Assembly: GCF_000220395.1 (NCBI RefSeq)
Contig: NW_004086302.1
Coordinates: 1-31,750, forward strand
Direction of reading: 5' to 3'
From: Ichthyophthirius multifiliis
Taxonomy: Eukaryota > Ciliophora > Oligohymenophorea > Hymenostomatida
Length of the DNA stretch: 31,750 bases
The position numbers and the translations under genes were made by a program. The notes beneath the pieces were generated by a model. The model did no database searches, was not told the DNA's origin, and was given only the letters and a program-made list of their open reading frames with translations. The stretch's first letter is position 1, and every line of letters begins with the position of its first letter. Shown piece after piece: positions 11,889 through 21,889 of this stretch.

Positions 11889-12830
11889 ATGGAATAAAAA
11901 ACTTCATAAATATTATTATCTCGTGAACTTAATTTAAAAGTTTTATTGTTCTAATTATCTCCTGAATATAAAAATATAAATAAAAATCTTTAAAAAGTCG
12001 AATTATCACTTTCTAAATATAACAAAAATGATTAATTAGATATAATAATGTTTCCTGAACTTGCTTTTACAGGTTATATATTTAAAAATTAAGAAGATAT
12101 CAAACCATATTGTGAAGAATAAAAATAAGGATAACAATATAAATTTTTATCATAATTAGCCAAAAGACTATTTTCTTATGTGTTCGCGGGTTACCCTGAA
12201 ATTTAAATATAATCAGATAATAGCTAAAAATATTATAATTCTGCCTATTTAATTGATAGGGATGGTAATTTGATTATAAATTATAGAAAAAAACATCTTT
12301 TTGAATCAGATAAAACCTGGGCTTAAGAAGGTCAAGAATTTAAATGCGTGGAATTATTAAATTTGGAAAATAAGACATTTAAAGCTGGCTTAGGTATTTG
12401 TATGGACATAAACCCTTACGAATTTCTAAATTGTTAATAATTTGAGCTTTCTGATTTCTGTAAAGAATAATAAATTGACGTTCTTTTGTTTCTTTCAGCC
12501 TGGAACGATCATGAACCAAATAGAAACGATAGAAATTCAATCGAAGGTCAATTAAATTATTGGCTTTGGAGATTAAGAACCATTATTAATTAAAAAAAGG
12601 AAATAAATTTCAATAAAAGTTGGGCTTTTTTATGTTGTAATAGAGTAGGGAGCGAAGAGAGAATTTAAATTAAAGAAGACGAAAAAATTTTAGGAGAAGA
12701 ATTTAATTTATAAAAATTTGTTTTTTATTCAGGATGTAGTTGTGTGTTGAAAATTAATCCGGTTTAAGTCATTTATAATTTAGATAAAAAAAATGAAGGC
12801 GTTTTATTAGCTGATATTAAATTATAATGA
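11889..12830 (+). CDS. NTA1: Protein N-terminal Asn amidase (Nta1-like, nitrilase fold)
   Basis: A single exon of 314 codons reads cleanly in code 6. It is a carbon-nitrogen hydrolase with the Glu-Lys-Cys triad visible: Glu57 in MFPELAFTGY, Lys134/135 in YRKKHLFESDKTW, and Cys171 in GLGICMDINPYEF. The LFESDKTWAQEG and MDINPYEF contexts, SAWNDHEP, and the later WAFLCCNRVGSEE match the Nta1 subfamily rather than omega-amidase or beta-ureidopropionase. Family knowledge: these enzymes deamidate N-terminal Asn/Gln of proteins, feeding the Arg/N-degron branch of ubiquitin-dependent degradation. Length (313 aa) is a little short of yeast Nta1 (457). No targeting peptide is evident, so it is probably cytosolic. 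The zinc-protein gene starts 140 bases downstream on the same strand. Confidence 0.9.
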
Positions 12831-12970
12831 ATTATTTATTATATATATATAATTTATATTAGTTTCTTTTTATATATATATATATTTATTTAATTATTTT
12901 ATATATATATATAGTTTCTATTTAATATATTAATTTTTTTTACTTTAAATAAAAAATATCAATAATAAAT

Positions 12971-13465
12971 ATGGTGTTTTTAGATTTAATAATTAGTGTA
13001 GAGAGCGAAAATTTAGAAAAAATCTATATTTAGGAAAATAGTTAGTGGTATTTTAGAATTAAATGTACTCAATGTCATAGTGATCATGATAAAGATATTT
13101 ATTTTTCGGAAAATGATGAAATTGAAAGTAAAAAAACTGGAAGAAATACAGTAAATTTTTAGTTTGTATGCCCTTCATGCAAAAGAGATGGTAATATAAG
13201 CATTATTAAAGAAAGTATTAAATAAATTGACCTTTCTAATGATAAAACAAAAAATGTATTAGCAACTTTTGATTGTAGAAATTTAGAAATTACTGAATGG
13301 TTGCCTATGTTGAGTGTATGTGTAGTTGCAAAAGAAACTGGAACAGTTTTCAATGAATGTGATTTGTCGGATTTACCTTGGTGTGATTATGATGAAAAAA
13401 GTGAATAAACTGTTCAGATTAATGTATTTGGATAATTAATTAATAGAAACAACAAATTGAAATGA
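12971..13465 (+). CDS. CXXC-motif zinc-binding protein (CZIB / DUF866, UPF0587)
   Basis: A single exon of 165 codons. It carries the two CxxC zinc ligands of the family, KCTQCHSDHDKDIYF (~residues 36-50) and FVCPSCKRDGNISI (~65-78). The C-terminal half ends with ECDLSDLPWCDYDEKSEQTVQINVFG, the characteristic LSD..W.DYDE..../V.I block of C1orf123-like proteins. Family length is about 160 residues, so this is complete (164). The start is the ATG after a short A/T leader 140 bases past the amidase stop. The fold is known to bind zinc through four Cys; its cellular role is poorly understood across eukaryotes. Nothing unusual in the sequence. Confidence 0.9.
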
Positions 13466-13608
13466 ATGTATTTTGAAAAGTTTTTTTAATTATATAAATA
13501 TATTATAATATTTAATTAGCATTCTATTTTTCCGAATAAAAAAAAATTATAAATTTTTTAAATATTAGAAAATAATTATAAATAAAAATAAAAATAAATA
13601 TTGAAAAA

Positions 13609-13639
<31 letters not shown>

Positions 13640-14532
13640 TATATTTCATCAAAAATATCATTATTTTAAACTAATTTATTAATATATTTACTTAATTTTA
13701 TTATTTCTTTTTTTAATATTTTTTTCAATCTTTATAATTTTTTTAAAAAAATTTGAAAGTTTTTTAATCCTTTTTTTTTTCTATAATTATAATTTCTAAT
13801 TTGTGGGTTATCATTTTTATCTATTATAAAATTATTATTTTATTTATGCTTAATTCATTTCTAATATAAATTTTTTGATTAATATTTAAAACAGTATTAT
13901 TTATATTATTAATTAAATCTTTATAATGTTATTTCTTATATATGAATTAAGATTTGAACTATAATATTATGTAGCGGCATATTATATTTTTTTTGAAAGA
14001 ATAATTTTTATACATAATTTTAATGAAATAATATTCTATTATAATTAACATATATTATTGAATCTACAAATCTATAATCTCAGTCAGTAATAATAAGAAG
14101 CAAAAGTTTTTTTAATGTTTTTTTAATAGTTTGAGAAAGGAGATAAATTTAAAAGATTAACTACAAATTTTTTAAATTATATTGGTTTTAAAAAAAAATT
14201 AATAAAAAAATTATATTCATTTTTTATTATATTAGTAAATAAATATATATATATTAAAAAAAATATTTAAATTAATTAATATATAAGGAATTTTTTATTA
14301 GAATTAAATAATAAATAATATACAACTAATTATTTTTTAAAAAAATTATTTAAATTGTAAAGATTATATAAGAGAAAAAATAATCTTAATTTATTTATAA
14401 AATAATTATTACTTTATATATATATTTTTATGTATATGTAATTTTTCAAAATACTCGATTTAGGCATTAATTCTATATAATAAATTAATATTTTTTTCAA
14501 AATTAAATTATTAAAATCAACTATAATTAATA
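13466..14532 (-). other. Unresolved minus-strand coding-like patch
   Basis: The plus strand is T-rich here, as it is over the minus-strand genes. In code 6, minus-strand segments read like protein: a lysine-rich coil (DNPQIRNYNYRKKKGLKN, about 13750-13830), a stretch DYRFVDSIYVNYNRILFH (about 14020-14080), FVVNLLNLSPFSNYQKN (about 14110-14180), and an ATG with MPKSSILKNYIY near 14440-14500. The frames change between segments and I could not find splice sites that join them, so this may be a gene with base-calling errors, a decayed copy, or partly chance. A TA run lies at 13611-13635. No function is offered. Confidence 0.35.
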
Positions 14533-15279
14533 TCATTTCTTAATTATTAAAAAAAATAAAATTACAATAAAAATAAAAATCATAACATATTTTAGTTCAA
14601 TATAAATACATTATTATTCTAAATGTATATAAAATAATAAAATAAAATATATAATATATATTAAAATTTATACTATTCTAATTATTTTGTTAATTATTTT
14701 TATTTTCTAATAAAACTTTTTATTTAAGATTTTCTAATTCAAATTTTAAACATTGTATGTCTTATTAATATTATTTTATTTATTTTTATTAACTATCATA
14801 TTTTATTTATAAATGAAAATATTTATCTTAATATTAATTTTATGAACTTTTATATATATTTTTATATAATTAATTTAAATTTTGAATAATGTACTTAAGA
14901 TTTCTATTATTATCATCATTATCAATATATTGAATGATTTTTTATCCAAAAGAACTGCTTCCTTTACTTTAATAATAAGAAATTTATTTATTATTTATTT
15001 AAGCAGAAGATTCTAAATATTTCTAATTACTATATTCTTAACTCGATTAATTATAGAAATACTTTTTTTAAGAAATTATAGGACTATTAAAAATATCATT
15101 TTAAACTGTGTTTTATTTAAAATTTTATGAAGTTTTTAATGATATATTTTAAGATAAATATAATGATTAATTTCTTAAAAGAATATTTTAATTATTTGGT
15201 GAATTAAAAATAGTATTTTATTATTTATTAAATTAAAAACTTATTAATAAAATAGACTCATAATAGAGAATCTTATAAA

Positions 15280-15320
<41 letters not shown>

Positions 15321-15903
15321 TTATTTTATTATCATATAATTTTTTTTAAAAATTTTCTTAAGTTATATTTTATTTTATTTTTTTTATTTTGGTATATTAA
15401 TTACATCGGATTTATCATTTTAAAAAAATTAAATTTTAATTTTATCTTTCATTCTTATATTTAATTCCGTTTTCTTTTTTTTAGTTTATTTTTTTAATTT
15501 TTGATTTTATTTAAAAAAAAATTAGTATAAACTTTTTTTTATTTGTTATTAAAAGTTAAGTTTTTTTTTTACAGATTTTGCTATTATACTTGCTTCAATA
15601 TTTATTGTTTATTAAGGTTATATTTCTCCGTTTTTCGGGTATATTTGGAAAAATTCTTTTGAAGTTACTAAAATCTTTAAAAAAATGTTTAATTTATAAT
15701 TTTTATTATTTACTCTGAAAAACTTATTTTCTTTTGAACGATTTTATATTGTCAAACCCCCATTTATTTAATTTAGATTTACGTAATTAAAAATTATTTC
15801 ATTTTTTGGAAAAATAAATATATCTTGCCTTAAAAAATAAATATATTTTTATCAATTTTAAAAGCAAAAGCTTTTATAATAATAATTACTTAGAATTATT
15901 CAT
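14533..15903 (-). CDS. VAP/Scs2-like tail-anchored MSP-domain protein
   Basis: Exons, read downward: 15903-15890, 15828-15714, 15674-15573, 15473-15405, 15271-14674, 14618-14533, giving 327 residues with all phases matching. The MSP domain occupies residues ~7-100: DIFIFPKNEIIFNYVNL, GGLTIQNRSKENKFFR, ILVTSKEFFQIYPKNGEIQP, DKIKIQFFQND. The pattern (P near the start, N.S...., F-R-I-x-V-T-S, Y-P-x-N-G-x-I-x-P) is that of VAP. Then follow an S/N/Q-rich linker, a coiled coil (IKQYQQDIQCLKFELENLKQ), and at the very end a hydrophobic helix (YVMIFIFIVILFFLII) closed by KK and TGA. That is the VAP order: MSP, coiled coil, tail anchor. Family role: ER membrane contact sites, recruiting FFAT-motif lipid-transfer proteins. 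The linker is longer than in animal VAPs. A 39-nt intron cuts the MSP core; a TA repeat fills the 15272-15404 intron. Confidence 0.8.
15284..15316. repeat. (TA)n microsatellite inside a VAP-like gene intron
   Basis: A TA run in the 133-nt intron 15272-15404 of the minus-strand MSP-domain gene, close to its acceptor. Confidence 0.8.
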
Positions 15904-16076
15904 TTTTTGTTATATTATTGTTTAAAAACTTTTTCAATATTTATTTTTTTAAGAAAAAAAAAAAAATTAAATTAAATTAAATTTTTTTAAAAAATAAAGA
16001 AATAAAGTAATAATAATAACATAAAAAAAATATAATAAATAATTTACAAAAAAACAAATAAATATATTTATTTTTT

Positions 16077-17662
16077 TCAATTCTCGCTAATAATAACATC
16101 TCTAGAAGAACTAAAAAACTACACATATAAAGCTCCAATTCCATAAATCAAAGAAAGAACTCCAAAAGACCCAATAATCCCATAAAAAAATATCGAATAA
16201 CTTTATGAACTTTACTCTAAATTTAATTTTTTATTGAAAGATTCATTTATTATTTTCTATTACTCATTTTAAAAATATTCTTAATCTGAATCATCTGCTT
16301 CATAATTAATAAATAAATCATTTTTTTCCTAATTTAGTGTTCCTTAATATAATATTTTTTCTAATTATAATTCCTAATTATCTATTAGTCCTATTTTCGA
16401 AAAGTTTTTCTTTAATCTAATCATTAACCCATTTTGACCATGATAAGCTTTAAAATGAAGAGCTATAGGAATTAAATAAACTGTAAAAAAACAAGTAATC
16501 GCCCCATTAGCATTCATAAGGTCATCTTATTTTATTTAAGGTAGGTTTTATATTAAAATACACATTCCTAAAAATAGAACATTTATTAATTTTATCATAT
16601 AATTCGGATAATTTTAATCACCGTAAATTAATTAAAAAATCTTGTTTTGCATATACTAAAATATAAAGGAAAGCAAGTAATAATATTTATTAAATAAAGA
16701 ATTTATACAATTAAAGGAGAAATCTACATAATATTATAATATTATTAATTTAAAAAAAATAAAAATACTTCACTTTTTTAAAAATAATCATTTATATTTT
16801 AAATTTATTAACTATGAGTATTTCTTCCTTTATATAAATATATTTATATTTATATTTTTAAAGCATATATAATACCTAAAATACCTAAAGCTCCGAAAAA
16901 TCCAATTATAAAATAAACAATAAATGTTACAAAAAACGATATTTTTTAGATCTCTTACATTATTCTCTTATTTCTTATTTTATTTAATAATAGGCCCTAT
17001 AGTAGTATGTGCTGAAAAGCTATAGCGGCCATTCCTGAAACTTTTCCTAAATCCCATGTCCAAATTACTATTTTTTCCGAGTTTTTAGAAATATTATTAT
17101 CATTAATATTACTGAAAAATACATAAAAAATGAAAAATATATAAGCGTATATTGAATAAACACCTTTTTCTGAAATATTTACAAGCAATTTAGTGTTTTT
17201 TATAAATATTAAATACGCGCAAGGAATTATAGTTATATATTCCACTGTTTATAACGAAATTATGTCATATTTGAATGACTCTATAGGTGCATAATTATAA
17301 TTTCCTGTTTTATACATAAAAAATGTTATTATTCTATAAAACATATTGTTTATTAACAAAAAATACTATAAAACTACTAATAATAAATACACTACGCTTA
17401 ATATTTGGAAAAATTTCCACCATTTTATTCCTAAAATTCTTAATATAGTATCTTGTATATCTGCTTCCTTCAATTTTAAATTATCTATTAGGATATAGCA
17501 TGTTTTATATGCAATAAATCCTTATAAAATTAGGATAAACACACATGATAAATAACCACATTAGTTAAATTAAATTGGAAGTATTAATATGGCACCTCCT
17601 ACCATTGAATTCGTTAATGAAAATATAGTTTGGGCTGATGTATTTTTTCCTTAAATTTTCAT
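16077..17662 (-). CDS. Amino-acid transporter, AAAP/SLC38 type
   Basis: Reads from ATG 17662 down to TGA 16077, apparently without introns. The start MKIQGKNTSAQTIFSLTNSM runs into VGGAILILPIQFNQCG, the signature first helix of the AAAP superfamily (N-S-x-x-G-x-x-x-L-x-x-P). About ten hydrophobic segments follow, with KWWKFFQILSVVYLLLVVLQ, IWTWDLGKVSGMAAIAFQHI, FVTFIVYFIIGFFGALGILG and a last helix near the C-terminus. The large loop FSKIGLIDNQELQLEKI lies before the final TM, as in the ciliate SLC38-like group. Family role: Na+- or H+-coupled amino-acid movement across plasma, vacuolar or lysosomal membranes; the substrate cannot be read. The frame slips once, at the A6 run 16634-16639 (one base short), between CKTRFF and GDQNYPNYMIK. 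Restoring length there gives 528 residues, typical of the family. The 1.6-kb 3' neighbour is the VAP-like gene on the same strand. Confidence 0.85.
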
Positions 17663-18065
17663 ATATATTGATTAGATTTATTTATTAAATTATATTTAGA
17701 ATTATTATTGTAAATATTAATTTAATTTGTATTTTTTTTAAACAAAAAAAAACAAAAAAAAGTGATTATTCTATTAAATCTTTAGTCAATGAGTTTATAT
17801 TTATTATAATAAATATTTAATTTTACTAAAATAAAAAAACAAATTAAAATATAATTAAATTAAGACTTTTTTTATTAATCAAAAATACTATTTTTAATAA
17901 TATAAAAAAATATGCCAATAATAATTAAATTAATACTAAATATTAAAAAGAAATATATAAAAATGTCAAATTTTTAGAGGTATTTCGAAGAATATTTTTA
18001 ATTTTAAATAAAAAAAAAATTAATATATTGCATAAAGTTCCAAAAAAATAAAAATATTAAAAAAA
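17663..18065. other. Divergent intergenic region
   Basis: Lies between the starts of the minus-strand transporter and a plus-strand gene, so it should hold two promoters; no motif stands out from the A/T background. An ATG at 17963 opens a 47-codon frame (MSNFQRYFEEYFQFQ) that ends at a TGA before 18110. It is not in frame with the next gene and I found no splice that joins them, so it is left as a possible upstream ORF or missed first exon. Confidence 0.45.
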
Positions 18066-18761
18066 ATGTCAATTTATTTAGATTAATAGAAAAACTATAT
18101 ATATGAAATCATATAAAATACTTTAATATAATAATAAAATATATTAGCCTAATCTTTATAAAAAATAGCTGAATTAATGAACGTAATTAACTAAATAAAC
18201 TAAAGTTTAATAAATAATAACTTAAATCTAGTATATGAACCTTTTTAATAAATAAATAATATTTTATTTGATATTATTAAAACTATTTAAGATCAATTTA
18301 ATTTAAATACTTAATAAAATTAAATTTACTTATAATTTAAAGTAATATCTTAAGAACAATGTATATAAAAAAGCACTGAGTTTTAATTACCTTTATAAAA
18401 TAATAATTAAATTTCAAACTAATTTTTTAATTTAAAAATAGAAGATTTGAGTTAAAATTAATAAAATGATAAATCTTCTCTTTCAAATATATTAGAAATT
18501 GAAAAAAAATACAAAATTGTAATTCCCTAAGTTTTTAAATAAGCGAAAACTTATAAAAATTAAAAAATAATTTCAAAATTAAAAACTAAAGATATTTAAG
18601 AATTAAAAAAAACATATTATATGATAGATAATAAAGAAGATTTTCATAAAATTTTAGGAATTCATTTAAAGACAGCAAAATAAATTATCAAAAAACTTAA
18701 ATGCGTTCATGTAAAAGGATTATATATGAAAAATAAAGAAAATTAAAATAATAAAAATTGA
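18066..18761 (+). CDS. Hypothetical Q/N-rich ciliate protein
   Basis: A single exon of 232 codons with no internal TGA, ending at TGA 18759-18761. It is not recognised. The N-terminal two thirds is Gln/Asn/Ile-rich, with amphipathic helical stretches (YIYEIIQNTLIQQQNILAQ, NLVYEPFQQINNILFDIIK). The C-terminus is more basic and better differentiated: KKYKIVIPQVFKQAKTYKNQ, then DFHKILGIHLKTAKQIIKKLK, KCVHVKGLYMKNK. No TM segment, signal peptide or Cys/His cluster. The HKILGIHLKTAKQIIKKL helix could be a small nucleic-acid or protein contact, but that is a guess. The start could lie further upstream if a first exon exists (see the region before it). Confidence 0.65.
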
Positions 18762-19169
18762 AAAAAAATATATTATATTAAATAAATATAATTTGTAATA
18801 TAAATATATATATAAATATATATATAAATATATATATAATTATATATATATAAATATATTTATATTTTATTTTAATTAATTTATTATTTATAAATTTATA
18901 TATTTTAAAATTAAAGTTTTATATTTTTTTATAATATAATAATGTTTTAATAATTATCTTTTTATTCTTTTATTTTTTAAAAAGTATATTGTGATCCTCT
19001 CTTAAATTTTAAAAATTATTAAAATTTAATGTGATTTTAATTAATTTTATTTTATTAATTAAAATTAAAAAGTATATTTAATATAATAGAATTTTAATAT
19101 TATTTCTTTATAAATTATATTTAATATTTTGAAATAAAATTATATATAATATGTATTTATATATTTTTA
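18762..19169. other. Intergenic A/T, no stop for the minus-strand coil
   Basis: TA-type repeats at 18800-18850, otherwise featureless. The minus-strand frame of the coiled-coil patch at 19170-19440 stays open across this stretch, because the plus strand contains almost no TCA. The 3' end of that gene therefore cannot be placed. Confidence 0.4.
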
Positions 19170-19800
19170 TTTTTTATTATGTGTCTGAAGAAAATCTAAT
19201 TTTTGCTATCCTATATATATGTTATTTTTTAATATTTTTTTTAGTTGTTTTAAAATTTCTTCTTCTATAGATTTTTATTTCTTTTCCAATTTTTTTTTAT
19301 CTAATTCAATACTTAAGATTATTTTTTGTATTTAAAAATATTTGATAGTATTCTTTTTGGCAAATAATTAACCTTATATTAAATTTTATTACAAACTTTA
19401 TAAAAACACTAATCTATAAATATTTAATTTATTTATTTTAATATAAGATTATAAAAAAAAATATATGTATTTAAAATAATATTTTGTTAATAAAATCATT
19501 TATATTTTTTATTTCAAATAATTTCTTAATAAACTAAATTTATATTTTTTATAATTTTATATTCTATATTAAACTATGGATAGTTTTAAAATAGTATCAT
19601 TTCTGATTGATAATGTAATATATTAAGTATTTACTTTTATTAAAATAATTGTGATTTAATATATAAAATATGTTATAGATTTTCAAAAATAATTTTGAAT
19701 AATTTTTATATAATCATTTATATATATTTTTAATTATATATTTATAAGATTTATTAAAATTTAACTTATTATATTTTTATCACTTTTAATTTAAATATTT
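19170..19800 (-). CDS. Possible partial coiled-coil gene, ends not resolved
   Basis: Minus-strand code-6 reading gives a convincing 90-residue block (about 19440 down to 19170): YRLVFLQSLQQNLIQGQLF, AKKNTIKYFQIQKIILSIE, LDKKKLEKKQKSIEEEILKQL, QQKLDFLQTHNKK. It is charged and heptad-like. A further open stretch (about 19500-19650) containing SIVQYRIQNYKKYKFSLLRN may be an upstream exon; an acceptor-like TATAG lies just before YRLVF. I could not fix a start or a TGA. It could be a small gene, the tail of a larger one, or a remnant. No function inferred. Confidence 0.4.
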
Positions 19801-20149
19801 TTATAAAAAAAATTCTTATTATTTAGCAAAATAGACTTTTATAATATGAATATAAATAATTTTTGTTTTCTTTTATTTTATTTTGAATTAAATAAGTTAA
19901 TAATTTTAAATTTTAAAGCAATAATTTGTAAAATACAGTAATAATTTAATAAATAAATTTGATTTTTTTGAAAAATCAATATTTAAGTTGATTTATAATA
20001 TTTAAAAATGATTTTTTAATATAAAATGGTAGTTTTATTTAAAAAATTATTAATTTTTATTTTAAAAATTTTATTTAAAAAAAAAAATAATGTTGAAGTT
20101 AATAACAAAATATTATAATGTTTTAAAAAAATATTATATAATAAATTAC

Positions 20150-20439
20150 ATTATTAAGCAAAAAAAATATATATTTTGATAATTATAAATAAAGAAATAT
20201 TCTATTTTGGTTTATGCCACTCCTACTAACAATTTTTTCAGTTACTATATATATACCACACTAATAATTTCAATTTATTCCAGCAGGATCATCTGCATGT
20301 TAGTGAAATAATAAGTATTAATTTTTTTTTAATATAATTAAATATAGAAGTAATTTTTTATAAATAACATTATTAATATTAATTTTTATTTTTATTAATA
20401 ATTCATATTTTAAATATTATATTATTAATAATATATATT

Positions 20440-20484
<45 letters not shown>

Positions 20485-20950
20485 ATTATATTTTTTTGAT
20501 TATATTTTATTTAAAAAAAAACTAATATATATTGAAAAAATCTGTATTAATATGTTTAAAAAGCTTATATTATTTCAAGTATTAAAATTTATATAATTAA
20601 TATAATTGTTTGTCTTTAGGTATAAAAATAATTAAATAAAATAGAGTAAAGCAATTATAACCTTAAAAAACTAACAAATAAACCAAAAACTTTTATTAAA
20701 TTAGCTATAATATATTTGTATACTCTAAGGTTTCTATAATATCTGAATCCACTAATAATTTTTATACCATCATGCTTGATATGAACATTAATTATATTTC
20801 TTTAATTTTATCAGTGCAACTCCCAACCCAAATAATTAAAGAATACATAAAATAGTAAATCTTATATTATTTATAATTGAGTGAACCTACTCTAAATTTT
20901 CATTTAGATTAAAATAGAATAATTTATAATTTAGTATATTCGAATTTTTA
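20150..20950 (-). other. Unresolved minus-strand patch with a WVG motif
   Basis: Two short minus-strand segments look coding. One (about 20900 down to 20730) reads YKIYYFMYSLIIWVGSCTDK, then IKEIQLMFISSM. The other (about 20310 down to 20200) has ADDPAGIN and, in a neighbouring frame, YIVTEKIVSRSGINQN. The order SL-I-I-WVG, then a later acidic-Gly patch and a VYI-type strand, is reminiscent of proteasome assembly chaperone PSMG4, a small single-domain protein. The frames do not join without indels and no clear start was found, so this is only a hint. The rest of the 19.8-21.0 kb interval is A/T spacer with a TA run at 20441-20480. Confidence 0.25.
20441..20480. repeat. (TA)n microsatellite
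   Basis: Pure TA dinucleotide run in non-coding sequence. Confidence 0.85.
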
Positions 20951-21044
20951 AATATAAAAAATAAATAAAAATGAATAATTTTAAAAATATATAAAAATAA
21001 TATAAAATTTTTATAATAATAATGTAAAATAAAAAAAAACAAGT

Positions 21045-21698
21045 TCATAATTTAGCATTTTATCTCGAAACAATTTAATAAAAAGCTTTATGTCCTTATT
21101 AAACTTCTTCAATTTTTTACATATTTTAAACCCACTTAGAAATATTTTCATATTTTGAAAAATCATAATTAACAAGTTAAAGTTAAATAATTTCACAAAA
21201 GGCACTAATATCAGCTAAGCTAAAATTTTCAAAACCAAAAAAGAATTTTCCATTTTTCAAATAGATATCATTAATAAACTACAATGCGTTTTCCATTTCC
21301 TATTTAAAGTTTTTAGCTATATCCTAATAATTTTCAATTTATAATATTTTTCCATAAAGCAAATTATAAAGGAATCCTGCACATTTCCTAGTATTTTAAT
21401 GATGCCAATCTAAATAACTATTAATTAGAGCTTTTTTTTAAATATCATTTGGGTAAAACTAGTAATTCTAGGCTTTTTCACACATATATCTCATAATAGA
21501 ATGAGATTCATTTAAAATAAAATGTCCTTCTTTTACAAAAGGGATTTTCTAAGCAGGATTTAATTTAGTTATACCTTCTGATTTGTGTTCTAATTTAAAA
21601 AGTCGAATATATTTTATTACATGAGGAATTTTTAAAAGTAAAGCTAGTATATAAATAGCACGTGATGGCTAACTTATCCAATCTATATATAATTCCAT
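21045..21698 (-). CDS. Glutathione S-transferase, theta-like
   Basis: A single exon of 218 codons (217 residues) from ATG 21698 to TGA 21045. The thioredoxin-like N-terminal domain shows ELYIDWISQPSRAIYILALL (the catalytic Ser/Tyr region, S-Q-P-S-R-A), then the cis-Pro block KLNPAQKIPFVKEGHFILNES with E-S-H-S-I-MRYM, which binds the gamma-glutamyl part of glutathione. The helical C-terminal domain has FFFGFENFSLADISAFCEI, matching the G-x-x-x-S-x-A-D family motif. The S-Q-P-S-R and NESHSI combination is typical of theta-class enzymes, which use Ser. Length is right for a complete cytosolic GST. Role: conjugation of glutathione to electrophiles. It is transcribed away from the SBPase gene, 192 bases apart, so the two may share a promoter region. 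Confidence 0.9.
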
Positions 21699-21889
21699 TT
21701 TTTTATTTTTTAATTAAATATTTTTTTGATATTATTAAATAATATATAATCTTATAAATATTTATTTTAATAATAAAAGTGTTATATTACGCAGTATTAA
21801 AAATGTGTAATATAAAATAAAATATATATATATTTTTAAATTATAAGATATTCAATTTATTCATTTTATAAAATATCAATTAAAAAAAA

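Noticed and set aside
13940-13985. tRNA-like T-loop TTCAAAT on the minus strand
   Set aside because: The flanking bases do not form a T-stem, and no anticodon or acceptor stem can be drawn at the right distance.
14536-14586. Final intron in the VAP-like gene
   Set aside because: Reading through instead gives a hydrophobic C-terminal helix ending KK-TGA with the total length a multiple of three, which is the expected VAP tail anchor.
20210-20300. TACTAAC plus higher-GC patch, considered as a small nuclear RNA or branch site
   Set aside because: No snRNA core or Sm site recognised, and the patch reads better as minus-strand protein fragments.
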